A DNA stretch of 64,000 nucleotides, from positions 1-64,000 of the forward strand of contig NZ_LGTE01000003.1 of NCBI RefSeq assembly GCF_001263415.1. The letters run 5' to 3'. Below the pieces are notes generated by a model, which saw only the letters and a program-made list of their open reading frames with translations, was not told the origin of the DNA and made no database searches. The number at the start of each line of letters is the position of its first letter. Positions within the stretch are counted from its first letter, which is position 1. The stretch is from Thermincola ferriacetica (GTDB lineage Bacteria > Bacillota > Thermincolia > Thermincolales > Thermincolaceae). The position numbers were made by a program, and so were the translations under genes. Positions 14,045 through 21,611 of the stretch are shown here, one piece after another.

Positions 14045-14073
14045 ATTATTGCCAAAAGAAAATGGGTTTATAC
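14045..14073 (-). promoter_or_regulatory. Sigma-F-type promoter for sigG
   Basis: On the minus strand GTATA (14073 to 14069), a 15-bp spacer and GGCAATAAT (14053 to 14045) fit the sigma-F pattern (GYATA, then GG-x2-A). The leader to the ATG is about 45 nt. Confidence 0.65.
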
Positions 14074-14079
14074 ATTTAA

Positions 14080-14430
14080 TTGCCGCTGCACCGGTGGATC
14101 AACCGTTGCTCCGGGGTTACGGCCAGCAACCATCTACCACAAAGGACTCAGAGGACTCAGAGAACACAGAGAAAAACTGGGAAAAAACCGAACAAAAAAA
14201 TTACCAAGAAACTAATCAAAATTTCATTGTTTAGACAAGCTATATACTTTGCTTTTACCATTAATTCTCCGTGTCCTCTGTGGATTCTCTGTGGATTCTG
14301 CGGTTTAAATAATTACGTTCTCGGGATTGAGGCGTCCGTGCCGGAAACAGTGATTTGAAGCCCTCACTGTCGTTAACACTGTCTATCTGCCCTCCACCAA
14401 GTCGCAACTTATTGTTTCACCGGGAGCGGC
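14080..14430. repeat. Dispersed noncoding repeat, interrupted copy
   Basis: The left part (CAACCGTTGCTCCGGGGTTAC near 14100) and the right part (GGCGTCCGTGCCGGAAACAG at 14331 through CGCAACTTATTGTTTCACCG near 14422) correspond closely to 37640-37840. About 220 bp separates them here against about 80 bp there, and the extra DNA is the ACAGAG-type element at 14136-14306. No gene is seen in 13997-14852. Confidence 0.75.
14136..14306. repeat. ACAGAG/CTCTGTG inverted element, first copy
   Basis: The left arm has repeated GGACTCAGAG and AACACAGAGAAAA. The right arm has CCGTGTCCTCTGTGG and TTCTCTGTGG. The arms are roughly inverted around an AT-rich centre. A second copy lies at 46977-47302. The element is noncoding. 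Confidence 0.7.
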
Positions 14431-14522
14431 GGCTAAGTGTGATCGCCGACTGACTACAGAGCGGCCTGTATTAAGGTTCGGTCTGTAGAAGGAAGGGTGG
14501 GTGCGGTGCTAAAGCTACCGTC

Positions 14523-14847
14523 AAGGAGCGACTGCGCCCGCAAAACCGCTGCAAGGTAGGCAGGGGGTTGCCGCATATCCGAAAATGGAAATATTCCGTA
14601 TAAGGTTGGTTTGCACGGCAAACCTCTTAAAAAAATATCAGGGCTTCCGTAAAGGAAGCCCTATTTGCCCGTGTCCTATTATGTAACTTTATCTTCAATC
14701 TGAAGGGCTGTCTAAAGGCAGCCCCTTAAGGAGCGAATGCGCCCGCAAAACCGCAACCGGGCAGGTAGAGAGTTCCCGCATGTCCGAAGATGGCGAAGAC
14801 CGCTGTGCTACGAAAAAGAAACTGCCGCTGTAAAAGTAAAACAACCG
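14523..14847. repeat. Degenerate direct repeat pair between sigG and sigE
   Basis: AAGGAGCGA-x-TGCGCCCGCAAAACCGC occurs at about 14523 and 14727. Each copy is followed by an AGGCAG/GTT-CCGCAT-TCCGAA-ATGG block. The second copy continues (GCTGTGCTACGAAAAAGAAAC) in near identity with 37560-37640. Confidence 0.72.
14640..14662. terminator. Terminator-like hairpin upstream of sigG
   Basis: A 9-bp stem AGGGCTTCC/GGAAGCCCT (14640-14648, 14654-14662) has a 5-nt loop. On the minus strand it is followed by GATATTTTTTT. It probably ends the spoIIGA-sigE transcript. A second hairpin, GGGCTG/CAGCCC, lies at 14705-14724. Confidence 0.7.
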
Positions 14848-14852
14848 TTGCC

Positions 14853-15581
14853 TTACTCCATTTTATGTATCTCTTTGCGCAGTCTTTTCAAAATACGCTT
14901 TTCCAATCTGGATATGTACGACTGGGAAATGCCCAGCATATCGGCAACTTCTTTTTGCGTCTTTTCGGTCCCGTCAATTAAGCCAAATCTTAATTCCATT
15001 ATCCTGCGCTCACGCCCGTTAAGTTTCTGCAACGCCAGAGCCAGCAACTTACGGTCAACCTCTTCTTCTATAAATTTATAAATAATATCGCTTTCCGTAC
15101 CCATAACATCAGACAACAAAAGCTCATTTCCGTCCCAGTCAATGTTGATGGGTTCATCAAAGGAGACCTCAGCCCTGGTTTTATTGTTTCTGCGCAGGTA
15201 CATGAGTATTTCGTTTTCTATGCAGCGGGAAGCATAAGTGGCCAGTTTTATCTTTTTGGCCGGGTCAAAAGTATTTACAGCTTTAATTAATCCGATTGTA
15301 CCGATAGAAACCAGGTCCTCAATACCAACCCCGGTGTTTTCAAACTTCCTGGCAATATAAACAACCAGCCGCAAGTTCCGTTCAATCAAAACACTTCTTA
15401 CTGCCGCATCGCCGGTGGCCAGCTTGGATATAAGATAGTTTTCTTCGGCATTAGATAAAGGTGGCGGCAAAGCTTCGCTGCTTCCCACATAATGAACTTC
15501 TGCCCGCAGCCCAAGCCTCAGCAGGAGCTTGATCAGCATCAGCCGCAAGTTCCATTTTACTCGCAATAACCGATTACCCAT
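14853..15581 (-). CDS. sigE: RNA polymerase sigma-E factor precursor (mother cell)
   Basis: The 242-residue protein begins with a hydrophobic pro-sequence (about 1-29) ending near [14 protein letters not shown], the conserved region cut by SpoIIGA. Region 2 follows ([37 protein letters not shown]) and then region 4 ([25 protein letters not shown]). Active sigma-E directs the early mother-cell programme. The gene starts 15 bp after spoIIGA, its own protease, giving the conserved spoIIG operon. The ATG follows GAGGAAAGCTG. Confidence 0.97.
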   Translation of the reverse strand: MGNRLLRVKWNLRLMLIKLLLRLGLRAEVHYVGSSEALPPPLSNAEENYLISKLATGDAAVRSVLIERNLRLVVYIARKFENTGVGIEDLVSIGTIGLIKAVNTFDPAKKIKLATYASRCIENEILMYLRRNNKTRAEVSFDEPINIDWDGNELLLSDVMGTESDIIYKFIEEEVDRKLLALALQKLNGRERRIMELRFGLIDGTEKTQKEVADMLGISQSYISRLEKRILKRLRKEIHKME

Positions 15582-15596
15582 CAGCTTTCCTCCTAA

Positions 15597-16529
15597 CTAA
15601 GCTGAAATTTCCTCTAAAATATCCGGATGCAACAAAGCTTTGTATTTCCCGTCCGGACTTAACGTCTTGTTGTAGATTCCCACAATTACGTTTTTCCGGG
15701 TATAGACCTGTTCCCCCTTTCTGACTTCTATTTGGTCCGGTCTGAAACCGACCAGCATTCCGTTGCTTCGCCCCAATGAAGTAAAAGGAATAACCCGAAA
15801 CCTGGCCGACCAGAATTGGTCTGTTATGCCTCCGGCAATTTTGGCCAAATCCGGTTCTTCCGCTTCAAAGTAATCGCGCATTTCGGCCGGTAAATATTCA
15901 CTTATGGCCGCATACTCCACTACCAGGACGGGCGTCAGAGAAATAGGGTCCTGCAGTTGATTACCCGTATCCAGTAAAGCCTCGACTTCAATCTGCCGGT
16001 TGCCAAAAAGCACCTTCACCGGTACCTTTAACACTCCATGCAACCCATTTTTTTTAAAGAAAGGGAGACCCCATTTTATTAGCATACCCGCCACAATGGA
16101 AGTAAAAATAATGCTAATACCAAATTTAGACTGAATTAAAGACGCAAGACCGGTGAATAACTGGGCGCTCAAACCCGAAGAATTGAGCAAAAATATAATA
16201 CCAAAAAATATGCCCCCAATACTGAAGGACACCAGGAAGAAATATAGCATTCCGAAAATAAAATCTTTTGCCGTTAGTGGGAAAAAGACGGTAAGAAACA
16301 TAATTGTGCCAAAAACCATTTTTATGCCAAAGGAATACAGAAAAGCCAAATTGGGATAAGCCGCGGCTGCTGAATACAGGGCTCCAATGGCAGCGCCCGT
16401 AACTAATCTGAGTTTCCCAGCCCTCAAACGGGCTATCCTGTTGGTACCCCACAGAATTATCAGATTCATAATAAAACTTATGGCAAAAACTAAATCAGGA
16501 TATACATAGATAACAGTTTTGGAGGACAT
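15597..16529 (-). CDS. spoIIGA: SpoIIGA, sigma-E processing aspartic protease
   Basis: The 310-residue protein has five N-terminal transmembrane helices (about residues 5-135). The cytoplasmic C-terminal domain contains ALLDTGNQLQDPIS, with the catalytic Asp near residue 187. This domain dimerises as a retroviral-type protease and cleaves pro-sigma-E when SpoIIR signals from the forespore. I chose ATG 16529, 8 nt after GGAGGT, over an upstream in-frame start. The unusual promoter at 16613-16646 has the long spacer known for spoIIG. Confidence 0.95.
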   Translation of the reverse strand: MSSKTVIYVYPDLVFAISFIMNLIILWGTNRIARLRAGKLRLVTGAAIGALYSAAAAYPNLAFLYSFGIKMVFGTIMFLTVFFPLTAKDFIFGMLYFFLVSFSIGGIFFGIIFLLNSSGLSAQLFTGLASLIQSKFGISIIFTSIVAGMLIKWGLPFFKKNGLHGVLKVPVKVLFGNRQIEVEALLDTGNQLQDPISLTPVLVVEYAAISEYLPAEMRDYFEAEEPDLAKIAGGITDQFWSARFRVIPFTSLGRSNGMLVGFRPDQIEVRKGEQVYTRKNVIVGIYNKTLSPDGKYKALLHPDILEEISA

Positions 16530-16612
16530 GGCAAAGCACCTCCGCAACAAACCCGGTTATCATATTAGCAGTATATGCCAGGAATAAGCCCTATATGACA
16601 AGTTATATGCCC

Positions 16613-16646
16613 ATTATACTACGACTTACCCGGCAAAATCTGTCAC
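16613..16646 (-). promoter_or_regulatory. spoIIG-type promoter with 22-bp spacer
   Basis: GTGACA (16646 to 16641) and TATAAT (16618 to 16613) are separated by 22 bp. The B. subtilis spoIIG promoter has the same over-long spacing and needs Spo0A to be used. Clear 0A boxes were not found by eye. Confidence 0.5.
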
Positions 16647-16667
16647 ATAGGCTGCACCCACAAAAAA

Positions 16668-16704
16668 AACCTCCGTCAATTTACGTCCGAAATTGACAAA
16701 GGTT
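16668..16704 (-). terminator. Terminator upstream of the spoIIGA promoter
   Basis: AACCT...GTCAATTT pairs with AAATTGAC...AGGTT and ends in TTTTTTTT on the minus strand. It ends the transcript of the zinc-finger gene at 16735-17022. Confidence 0.8.
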
Positions 16705-16734
16705 TGATTTCAGCCCATAATTTTGGACAATTAG

Positions 16735-17022
16735 CTAAAAAATAAGATTTTTTAAATGTAGGTAAGTAAGTATGGCAAATAATAACGCTGTTAACAAAGA
16801 GGCAATAATAAATAACCTTTTGAACCCCCCGGAAGGTTTAAAAAGATAAAAAAACATTCCGGATGCTTGTTCCAGCTCCTCCTGCCGGACCTGCAAAGCT
16901 TCCATCCGGGCAGCACATTCGGGGCAAACCTGTAAATGCTCGTCGATAATTTCTTTTGTATCGGGAGTAAGCTTATTGTCCACGTAATCGAATAACAGAT
17001 ACCGACATTCTTTACAGTTCAC
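16735..17022 (-). CDS. Anti-sigma-like zinc-finger (zf-HC2) membrane protein
   Basis: The 95-residue protein begins MNCKECRYLLFDYVDNKLTPD. It has the His-x3-Cys-x2-Cys zinc site (EHLQVCPEC) of ZAS-type anti-sigma factors in residues 1-45. A helical linker follows, then one C-terminal transmembrane helix (about 72-90). Such proteins hold an ECF sigma factor at the membrane. No ECF sigma gene is adjacent, but sigE and sigG lie close. The GTG start at 17022 is about 9 nt after GGGAGGG; a longer upstream frame with extra cysteines lacks a ribosome site. The partner is unknown. Confidence 0.75.
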   Translation of the reverse strand: MNCKECRYLLFDYVDNKLTPDTKEIIDEHLQVCPECAARMEALQVRQEELEQASGMFFYLFKPSGGFKRLFIIASLLTALLFAILTYLHLKNLIF

Positions 17023-17201
17023 CCCTACATCCCTCCCACAAAAACACCAACCATTCTCTTGCTTGTGACAACCGGCCGAAAAGTTTTCCATACCGTTGGC
17101 AGGTAAATTGAGCAAAGCTTTTCATGCATTCTGTCGCAAAATAATCCTATCATAAACTCTTTATGCGGGTTAGATAATTTCCATGCATAATTTATTCAAA
17201 A

Positions 17202-17228
17202 ATACCCTCTACATAACGTAGAGGGTAT
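17202..17228 (-). terminator. Terminator after ftsZ
   Basis: A perfect 11-bp stem ATACCCTCTAC/GTAGAGGGTAT (17202-17212, 17218-17228) has a 5-nt loop and is followed by TTTTTG on the minus strand. It marks the end of the dcw transcript. Confidence 0.85.
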
Positions 17229-17238
17229 GGTACCTCAA

Positions 17239-18294
17239 TTATTTTCTCCGTAAAAAAGCGGGAATATCTAATTCATCTACAGCCGTAAAAGGTTTAATAT
17301 CTATACCGGCAGTATCGCTGGAAATGCCCCGGCGGGGGTTCCTGTTATCGAAACCTGTGGCAATTACTGTGACCCTAACTTCATCCTGCATATTGTCGTC
17401 TATTACCGCACCAAAAATTATGTTGGCTTCCGGGTCAGCAGCATTGGCAATGATTTCGGCTGCCTCATTTACTTCAAAAAGCCCCAAACTGGTTCCGCCG
17501 GTAATGTTAAGCAATACGCCGCGTGCTCCTTCGATGGAAGTTTCCAGGAGCGGGCTGGATATAGCCAGTTTCGCAGCTTCCGCAGCCCTGTTTTCCCCGG
17601 AGGCAATGCCTATTCCCATAAGCGCTGAACCTGTGTCAGTCATAATTGTCTTTACATCGGCAAAATCCAGGTTTATCAACCCGGGTACGGCAATGAGGTC
17701 CGATATGCCCTGTACACCCTGCCTTAGCACATCATCGGCGATACGAAACGCTTCAACAATGGAAGTATGTTTGTCAATCACCTGTAATAACCTGTCGTTG
17801 GGTATCGTAATAAGGGTATCGACTTTTTCTTTCAGGTTGTTTATCCCCGCTTCAGCCTGTGTAAGACGTTTCCGCCCCTCAAAAGTAAAAGGCTTGGTCA
17901 CTACACCTACAGTCAATGCCCCTACTTCCTTGGCTACCTCCGCTACAATAGGCGCAGCGCCTGTTCCGGTTCCACCGCCCATACCGGCAGTAACAAACAC
18001 CATATCGGCGCCCTTCAGGGCTTGTACAAGTTCTTCCCTGTTCTCTTCTGCCGCTTTCTGCCCAATTTCAGGATTTGCGCCGGCCCCTAATCCCTTGGTA
18101 AGTTTAGCTCCTATCTGAATTTTTTGCGGCGCCTGGGACAGGTACAAAGCCTGGGCATCGGTGTTTACGGTTATAAATTCAACTCCTTTCAGGCCAGCTG
18201 ATATCATCCGGTTAACAGCATTATTTCCTCCGCCACCTACCCCAATAACTTTTATGTTGGCGAACTGGTCCAATTCCATATCAAATTCGAGCAT
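17239..18294 (-). CDS. ftsZ: Cell division GTPase FtsZ
   Basis: The 351-residue tubulin homologue has the GTP signature GGGTGTG at residues 106-112 and [16 protein letters not shown] near the N terminus. The T7 synergy loop and the acidic C-terminal tail peptide ([12 protein letters not shown]) that binds FtsA are present. It polymerises into the Z-ring at mid-cell and at the polar sporulation septum. The ATG follows AAAGGAGG. It closes the dcw cluster, 63 bp after ftsA. Confidence 0.98.
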   Translation of the reverse strand: MLEFDMELDQFANIKVIGVGGGGNNAVNRMISAGLKGVEFITVNTDAQALYLSQAPQKIQIGAKLTKGLGAGANPEIGQKAAEENREELVQALKGADMVFVTAGMGGGTGTGAAPIVAEVAKEVGALTVGVVTKPFTFEGRKRLTQAEAGINNLKEKVDTLITIPNDRLLQVIDKHTSIVEAFRIADDVLRQGVQGISDLIAVPGLINLDFADVKTIMTDTGSALMGIGIASGENRAAEAAKLAISSPLLETSIEGARGVLLNITGGTSLGLFEVNEAAEIIANAADPEANIIFGAVIDDNMQDEVRVTVIATGFDNRNPRRGISSDTAGIDIKPFTAVDELDIPAFLRRK

Positions 18295-18357
18295 GCTCCG
18301 AAAGACCTCCTTTAAAACTTTGAAATGCTCATGATGCAGTTATTTTCCGGAAAACCT

Positions 18358-19554
18358 TCATACGAACTTTTTAAAAATCCGGATAATTCTCGCAAGGAAC
18401 CCCATTGATTCATCTTTAACACTGGCCGTCTGTTGCAAACCTGCAACATTTTGGGAGTGACACAAAACCAAGCCAAGGGAACAACTGTAACGGGAGTCGC
18501 CCAAGTAAATTCCGTCATTGTGGCCCAGACACACAGGTACTTTTAGATATTCATGGGCTCTTTCCAGAAAACCCGGAACTTTGGTAACACCACCGGTAAA
18601 AATCAAACCTTTTCGCACCCTGTCATTGTATCCCGACTGCAGAATTGCCTGTTTAATTAAATCAAATATTTCAGTAATGCGGGAGTCAATTATTTCAGTA
18701 ACAAACTGCCTGTTAATTTTCTTTGGTCCGTCACCTTTCAGCCCCGGAATGGTGAAAACTTCATGAAAATCATCCCGGTTTAAAGAACCGAACTGCAATT
18801 TAATTTTCTCAGCCAATTCCTTGGGTACCTGTAACCCAAAAGATATGTCCGATGTTATGTAATCTCCTCCAATGGGTAAGCTTGTCAACCAGCATAATCC
18901 CCGCTCGTCGAAAATACCAATTTCCGTTAAGCCGGCACCAACATCCACTAAAGCGACACCGGCGTCTTCCGGTGATAAAGCTGACCCGGCCGTAGCAACA
19001 ATACCGGCGTTTACGGAATCAACCTTCAGTCCAAGCCTATTAGCCAGATCCAGCCTTTCTTGCAGCAAATCAGGCGGCGCCAATATGAGCATCGTTTCCA
19101 CTTCCAGTAGGCGCCCTCTCAACCCAACCGGGTTAGGGGTATAGTTCCCATCAACAAAAAAACTCCGGGGTACTGCACAGATTGTTTCTTTTCCCGTTGG
19201 AACGATATTTTGGCGAGCCAATTCCAGAACACGTACCACGTCCCACTCGGTTACCCGGTGACTGGATCTACTTATCAACAAAGAACCCGTACTTAATATA
19301 CCCTGCACTTCCGGACCGGAAACGTTAACAATTATGTCCCGTATTTCGGTCCTTCCCGCCTCTTCAGCGAGACGAATTGCATTTTCCAGGGACTTTACCG
19401 CCCTGTCTATATCTATAATACGGCCTTTTTGCACCCCTTGGCTGGGGTACTCAGCCATGGCTTTAATCACAAAGTTATCTGTACTGTCGGCAACAGTTAT
19501 CTTTATCCCGGAAGTCCCAATGTCAATTCCGACCAGCACATTTGGCAGGGACAA
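18358..19554 (-). CDS. ftsA: Cell division protein FtsA
   Basis: The 398-residue actin-like ATPase has VGIDIGTSGIKI (phosphate 1), ALVDVGAGLTEIGIF (phosphate 2) and IFTGGVTKVPG (adenosine). The C-terminal amphipathic helix (FLARIIRIFKKFV) tethers the Z-ring to the membrane. TTG 19554 is 7 nt after GGAGG and gives MSLPNVLVGIDIG; a longer frame upstream would run through the tandem repeats at 19567-19641 and is unlikely. It is followed by ftsZ. Confidence 0.96.
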   Translation of the reverse strand: MSLPNVLVGIDIGTSGIKITVADSTDNFVIKAMAEYPSQGVQKGRIIDIDRAVKSLENAIRLAEEAGRTEIRDIIVNVSGPEVQGILSTGSLLISRSSHRVTEWDVVRVLELARQNIVPTGKETICAVPRSFFVDGNYTPNPVGLRGRLLEVETMLILAPPDLLQERLDLANRLGLKVDSVNAGIVATAGSALSPEDAGVALVDVGAGLTEIGIFDERGLCWLTSLPIGGDYITSDISFGLQVPKELAEKIKLQFGSLNRDDFHEVFTIPGLKGDGPKKINRQFVTEIIDSRITEIFDLIKQAILQSGYNDRVRKGLIFTGGVTKVPGFLERAHEYLKVPVCLGHNDGIYLGDSRYSCSLGLVLCHSQNVAGLQQTASVKDESMGFLARIIRIFKKFV

Positions 19555-19566
19555 CCTTCCACCTCC

Positions 19567-19641
19567 GTATGGGAAATTATTTACATATGGGAAATTACTT
19601 AACATATAGGAAATTACTTAACATGTGGGAATTTACTTAAA
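19567..19641. repeat. Four 18-19 bp tandem repeats upstream of ftsA
   Basis: The units at 19567, 19585, 19604 and 19623 share the core ATGGGAAATTACTTAAC with small changes. They lie in the 138-bp gap between sbp and ftsA, just before the ftsA ribosome site. They could be regulator-binding iterons. Confidence 0.88.
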
Positions 19642-19692
19642 AGGAAAATTCCACATAGAAATCAAATTCCCTCTTTTTACTGGTGAATTTTT

Positions 19693-20022
19693 TTATTTTT
19701 TCAATATATGGCGTCTTATTATGGCCAAATTTTGGAAAAGTCTGACGCCGAAGGCAAAAATGGCAGCCGTGTATAACGCCACCCCCAGCCTTTCGCCAAT
19801 ATAGGCCAAACCCGCCGCCAGTAATGTATTGCTAAAAAATCCCGTAATAAAAACAACATCGTCAAACTTTTTTTCCAAACCGGCCCGCGCCCCGCCAAAA
19901 ACCGAGTCAAGAGCCGCCAGCACAGCTACGGACATATATTGCACATAGGCCTGGGGCATGCTGATAGGAACAATAAGCCCGATAATCAGCCCCAAAGCCA
20001 ATCCCAAAACAGGTAGCCACAC
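19693..20022 (-). CDS. sbp: Small basic protein (Sbp, DUF1290)
   Basis: The 109-residue membrane protein has three hydrophobic segments (about residues 2-20, 28-45 and 60-95) around GLIVPISMPQAYVQYMSVAVLAALDSVFGG split by a short loop. It is typical of Sbp proteins found before ftsA in Firmicutes. It ends with a basic tail (RRHILKK). The function is not established; its place in the division cluster is conserved. The GTG start lies 2 nt after the stop of the DUF881 gene. Confidence 0.88.
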   Translation of the reverse strand: MWLPVLGLALGLIIGLIVPISMPQAYVQYMSVAVLAALDSVFGGARAGLEKKFDDVVFITGFFSNTLLAAGLAYIGERLGVALYTAAIFAFGVRLFQNLAIIRRHILKK

Positions 20023-20024
20023 AA

Positions 20025-20729
20025 TTAATCACCCTCTTTTACCGATTTGGAATACTGAAATACCACAGGTCCGTCGTAAGCAGGTATTTCTACTTTTTGT
20101 TTTTGTTGCACATCCGCCTGTAAGCCCCAAAACCTCAGGGTCTCCAGGATACCTCCCTTTATTTCCAGGGAGCTTTGCAGAGCCTTAGGGTCACCGGTAG
20201 CCAAGATTGTAATCGGGGGTACAATCTTTTTCGTATTTACCAAAATAGTAGTACCTGCACACCTGATCTCCGAATTGGCAAGCAACCTTTGGCCATTAAT
20301 CGAAATAGCTTCAGCTCCGCCGGCTCTTAACTCATTCACTACTTTCAGCAAATCTTCTTCATGTAAAATATATAAATTCGGGTCTTCGCCCGGTTCCAGT
20401 TTTTTCGGGCTATCATTTAGAACTACTTCCACACCGGGCCCTTCTACCGGGGTAAGACCGGCCACCATGCGGGCCTTATCCAGTTCGTCGCTGATGGCTT
20501 TGCCGGCCCCGCCCTTCCGGCCCGTTTGTTCCAATTTTTTTCTTAAATCCGATACCTCGATAAGCAGGCTATCTCTTTCCTCCGTAACATCTTTGAGCCG
20601 GGCTGTTAATTCCTGCGCCCTGCTGATAGGTGCGTTCTGTTGGATATCTTTGGTAGTACGAAACTGTACGGCCAGCATCATGCCTAAAACGAGGAGCACA
20701 ATGGCCACATACAGTTGACCTCTTTTCAT
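20025..20729 (-). CDS. DUF881 (YlxW/YlxX-like) membrane protein
   Basis: The 234-residue protein has one N-terminal transmembrane helix (residues 5-22) and a coiled coil (about 38-70). The DUF881 domain contains EGPGVEVVLNDSP, LLKVVNELRAGGAEAISINGQRL and ITILATGDP. It faces outside the membrane. Many Firmicutes carry two such genes near ftsQ; only one is here. The role is unknown but probably linked to division or wall synthesis. The ATG lies 36 bp after ftsQ. Confidence 0.88.
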   Translation of the reverse strand: MKRGQLYVAIVLLVLGMMLAVQFRTTKDIQQNAPISRAQELTARLKDVTEERDSLLIEVSDLRKKLEQTGRKGGAGKAISDELDKARMVAGLTPVEGPGVEVVLNDSPKKLEPGEDPNLYILHEEDLLKVVNELRAGGAEAISINGQRLLANSEIRCAGTTILVNTKKIVPPITILATGDPKALQSSLEIKGGILETLRFWGLQADVQQKQKVEIPAYDGPVVFQYSKSVKEGD

Positions 20730-20765
20730 TGGTGCATCCCTTACCTTTCTCTGCTATTAAAATTA

Positions 20766-21512
20766 CTACGGCTTGGAGTAAAATTTTACAACAGGTTTGT
20801 TATGATAACTCAGATCAATATACTGAATTTTTTGTTGAAATTTTTGGCTTGCTACCTGCCTGTAGATTTCCAGTTTTTCTGTCGCGTTTTCCGTATTTCC
20901 CAAACGTACCTCTACCCCATCAATGGTATACATAATTATGTTTTCCGGATCAGCACAGTTAATTTCAGAAACAATGGTGGAAATTTCAGGGGGCATAATG
21001 GCCAAATAATCAAGCGCACTCCTTAGCCCCTCCGACTTTATTTTTTGGCCGGTCTTAATTTTACCAAACCGGACTCCGGTAATTATCGGCAAATTTATTT
21101 TTTCTATGCTGTCTACAGGGTATAAAAATACCCCCTCACTATCGATTACATAAAATCCGCCGTCTTTGGGCAGTAAGCCTTGTCCAACCCGTTCCTCCAG
21201 GTCTATTTTAATTTTCCCCGGCAGCAAACGCTTGACCGTTACCTTTTTCACCAAAGGATGCAGCAAAATTCTCTTTTCGATTTCGTCTATTTTTAACTTG
21301 AAAGTATTGGTTCCCAATGTAATGCCTGAAAGATTGACAATCTCCTGGGTTTTAAGTTGCTTGTTCCCGTCTACGATAATCCGGGAAACAGAAAAAAAAG
21401 AAGAGTTTAAAAGAGCATAAATTCCACAAATTAAAAGTAAAATAAAAAAAAGTCCCTGCAAAGGCAAACTTTGTCTGGTATGTCGAGGCCTTCCCGAACG
21501 TATGTTAGGCAC
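20766..21512 (-). CDS. ftsQ: Cell division protein FtsQ/DivIB
   Basis: The 248-residue bitopic protein has a transmembrane helix at about 22-40. A POTRA domain (SFFSVSRIIVDGNKQLKTQEI to VTVKRLLPGKIKIDLEER) and the FtsQ beta domain (DGGFYVIDSEGVFL onward) follow. It links early and late divisome proteins together with FtsL and FtsB-like partners. I chose GTG 21512, 6 nt after GAGGTG. It follows murA as in other dcw clusters. Confidence 0.92.
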   Translation of the reverse strand: MPNIRSGRPRHTRQSLPLQGLFFILLLICGIYALLNSSFFSVSRIIVDGNKQLKTQEIVNLSGITLGTNTFKLKIDEIEKRILLHPLVKKVTVKRLLPGKIKIDLEERVGQGLLPKDGGFYVIDSEGVFLYPVDSIEKINLPIITGVRFGKIKTGQKIKSEGLRSALDYLAIMPPEISTIVSEINCADPENIIMYTIDGVEVRLGNTENATEKLEIYRQVASQKFQQKIQYIDLSYHNKPVVKFYSKP

Positions 21513-21592
21513 CTGGATCACCTCACGGTTATATTATACCAAAACTGAAAGGAAAAATATATCACAACTTGTCCGTGCCTAAACCAAAAAAA

Positions 21593-21607
21593 GCAGCTTC
21601 CTGCTGC
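21593..21607 (-). terminator. Short terminator-like hairpin after murA
   Basis: GCAGC/GCTGC with a 5-nt loop is followed by a T7 run on the minus strand. The stem is short, so read-through into ftsQ is likely. Confidence 0.5.
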
Positions 21608-21611
21608 CAAT

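Noticed and set aside
14080-14430. CRISPR array in the repeat-rich sigG-sigE gap
   Set aside because: The repeats are irregular in spacing and length, there are no uniform spacers, and no cas genes are in the window.
17324-18118. 264-codon frame antisense to ftsZ
   Set aside because: It is a shadow of ftsZ: Ser/Ala/Pro-rich product, no ribosome site.
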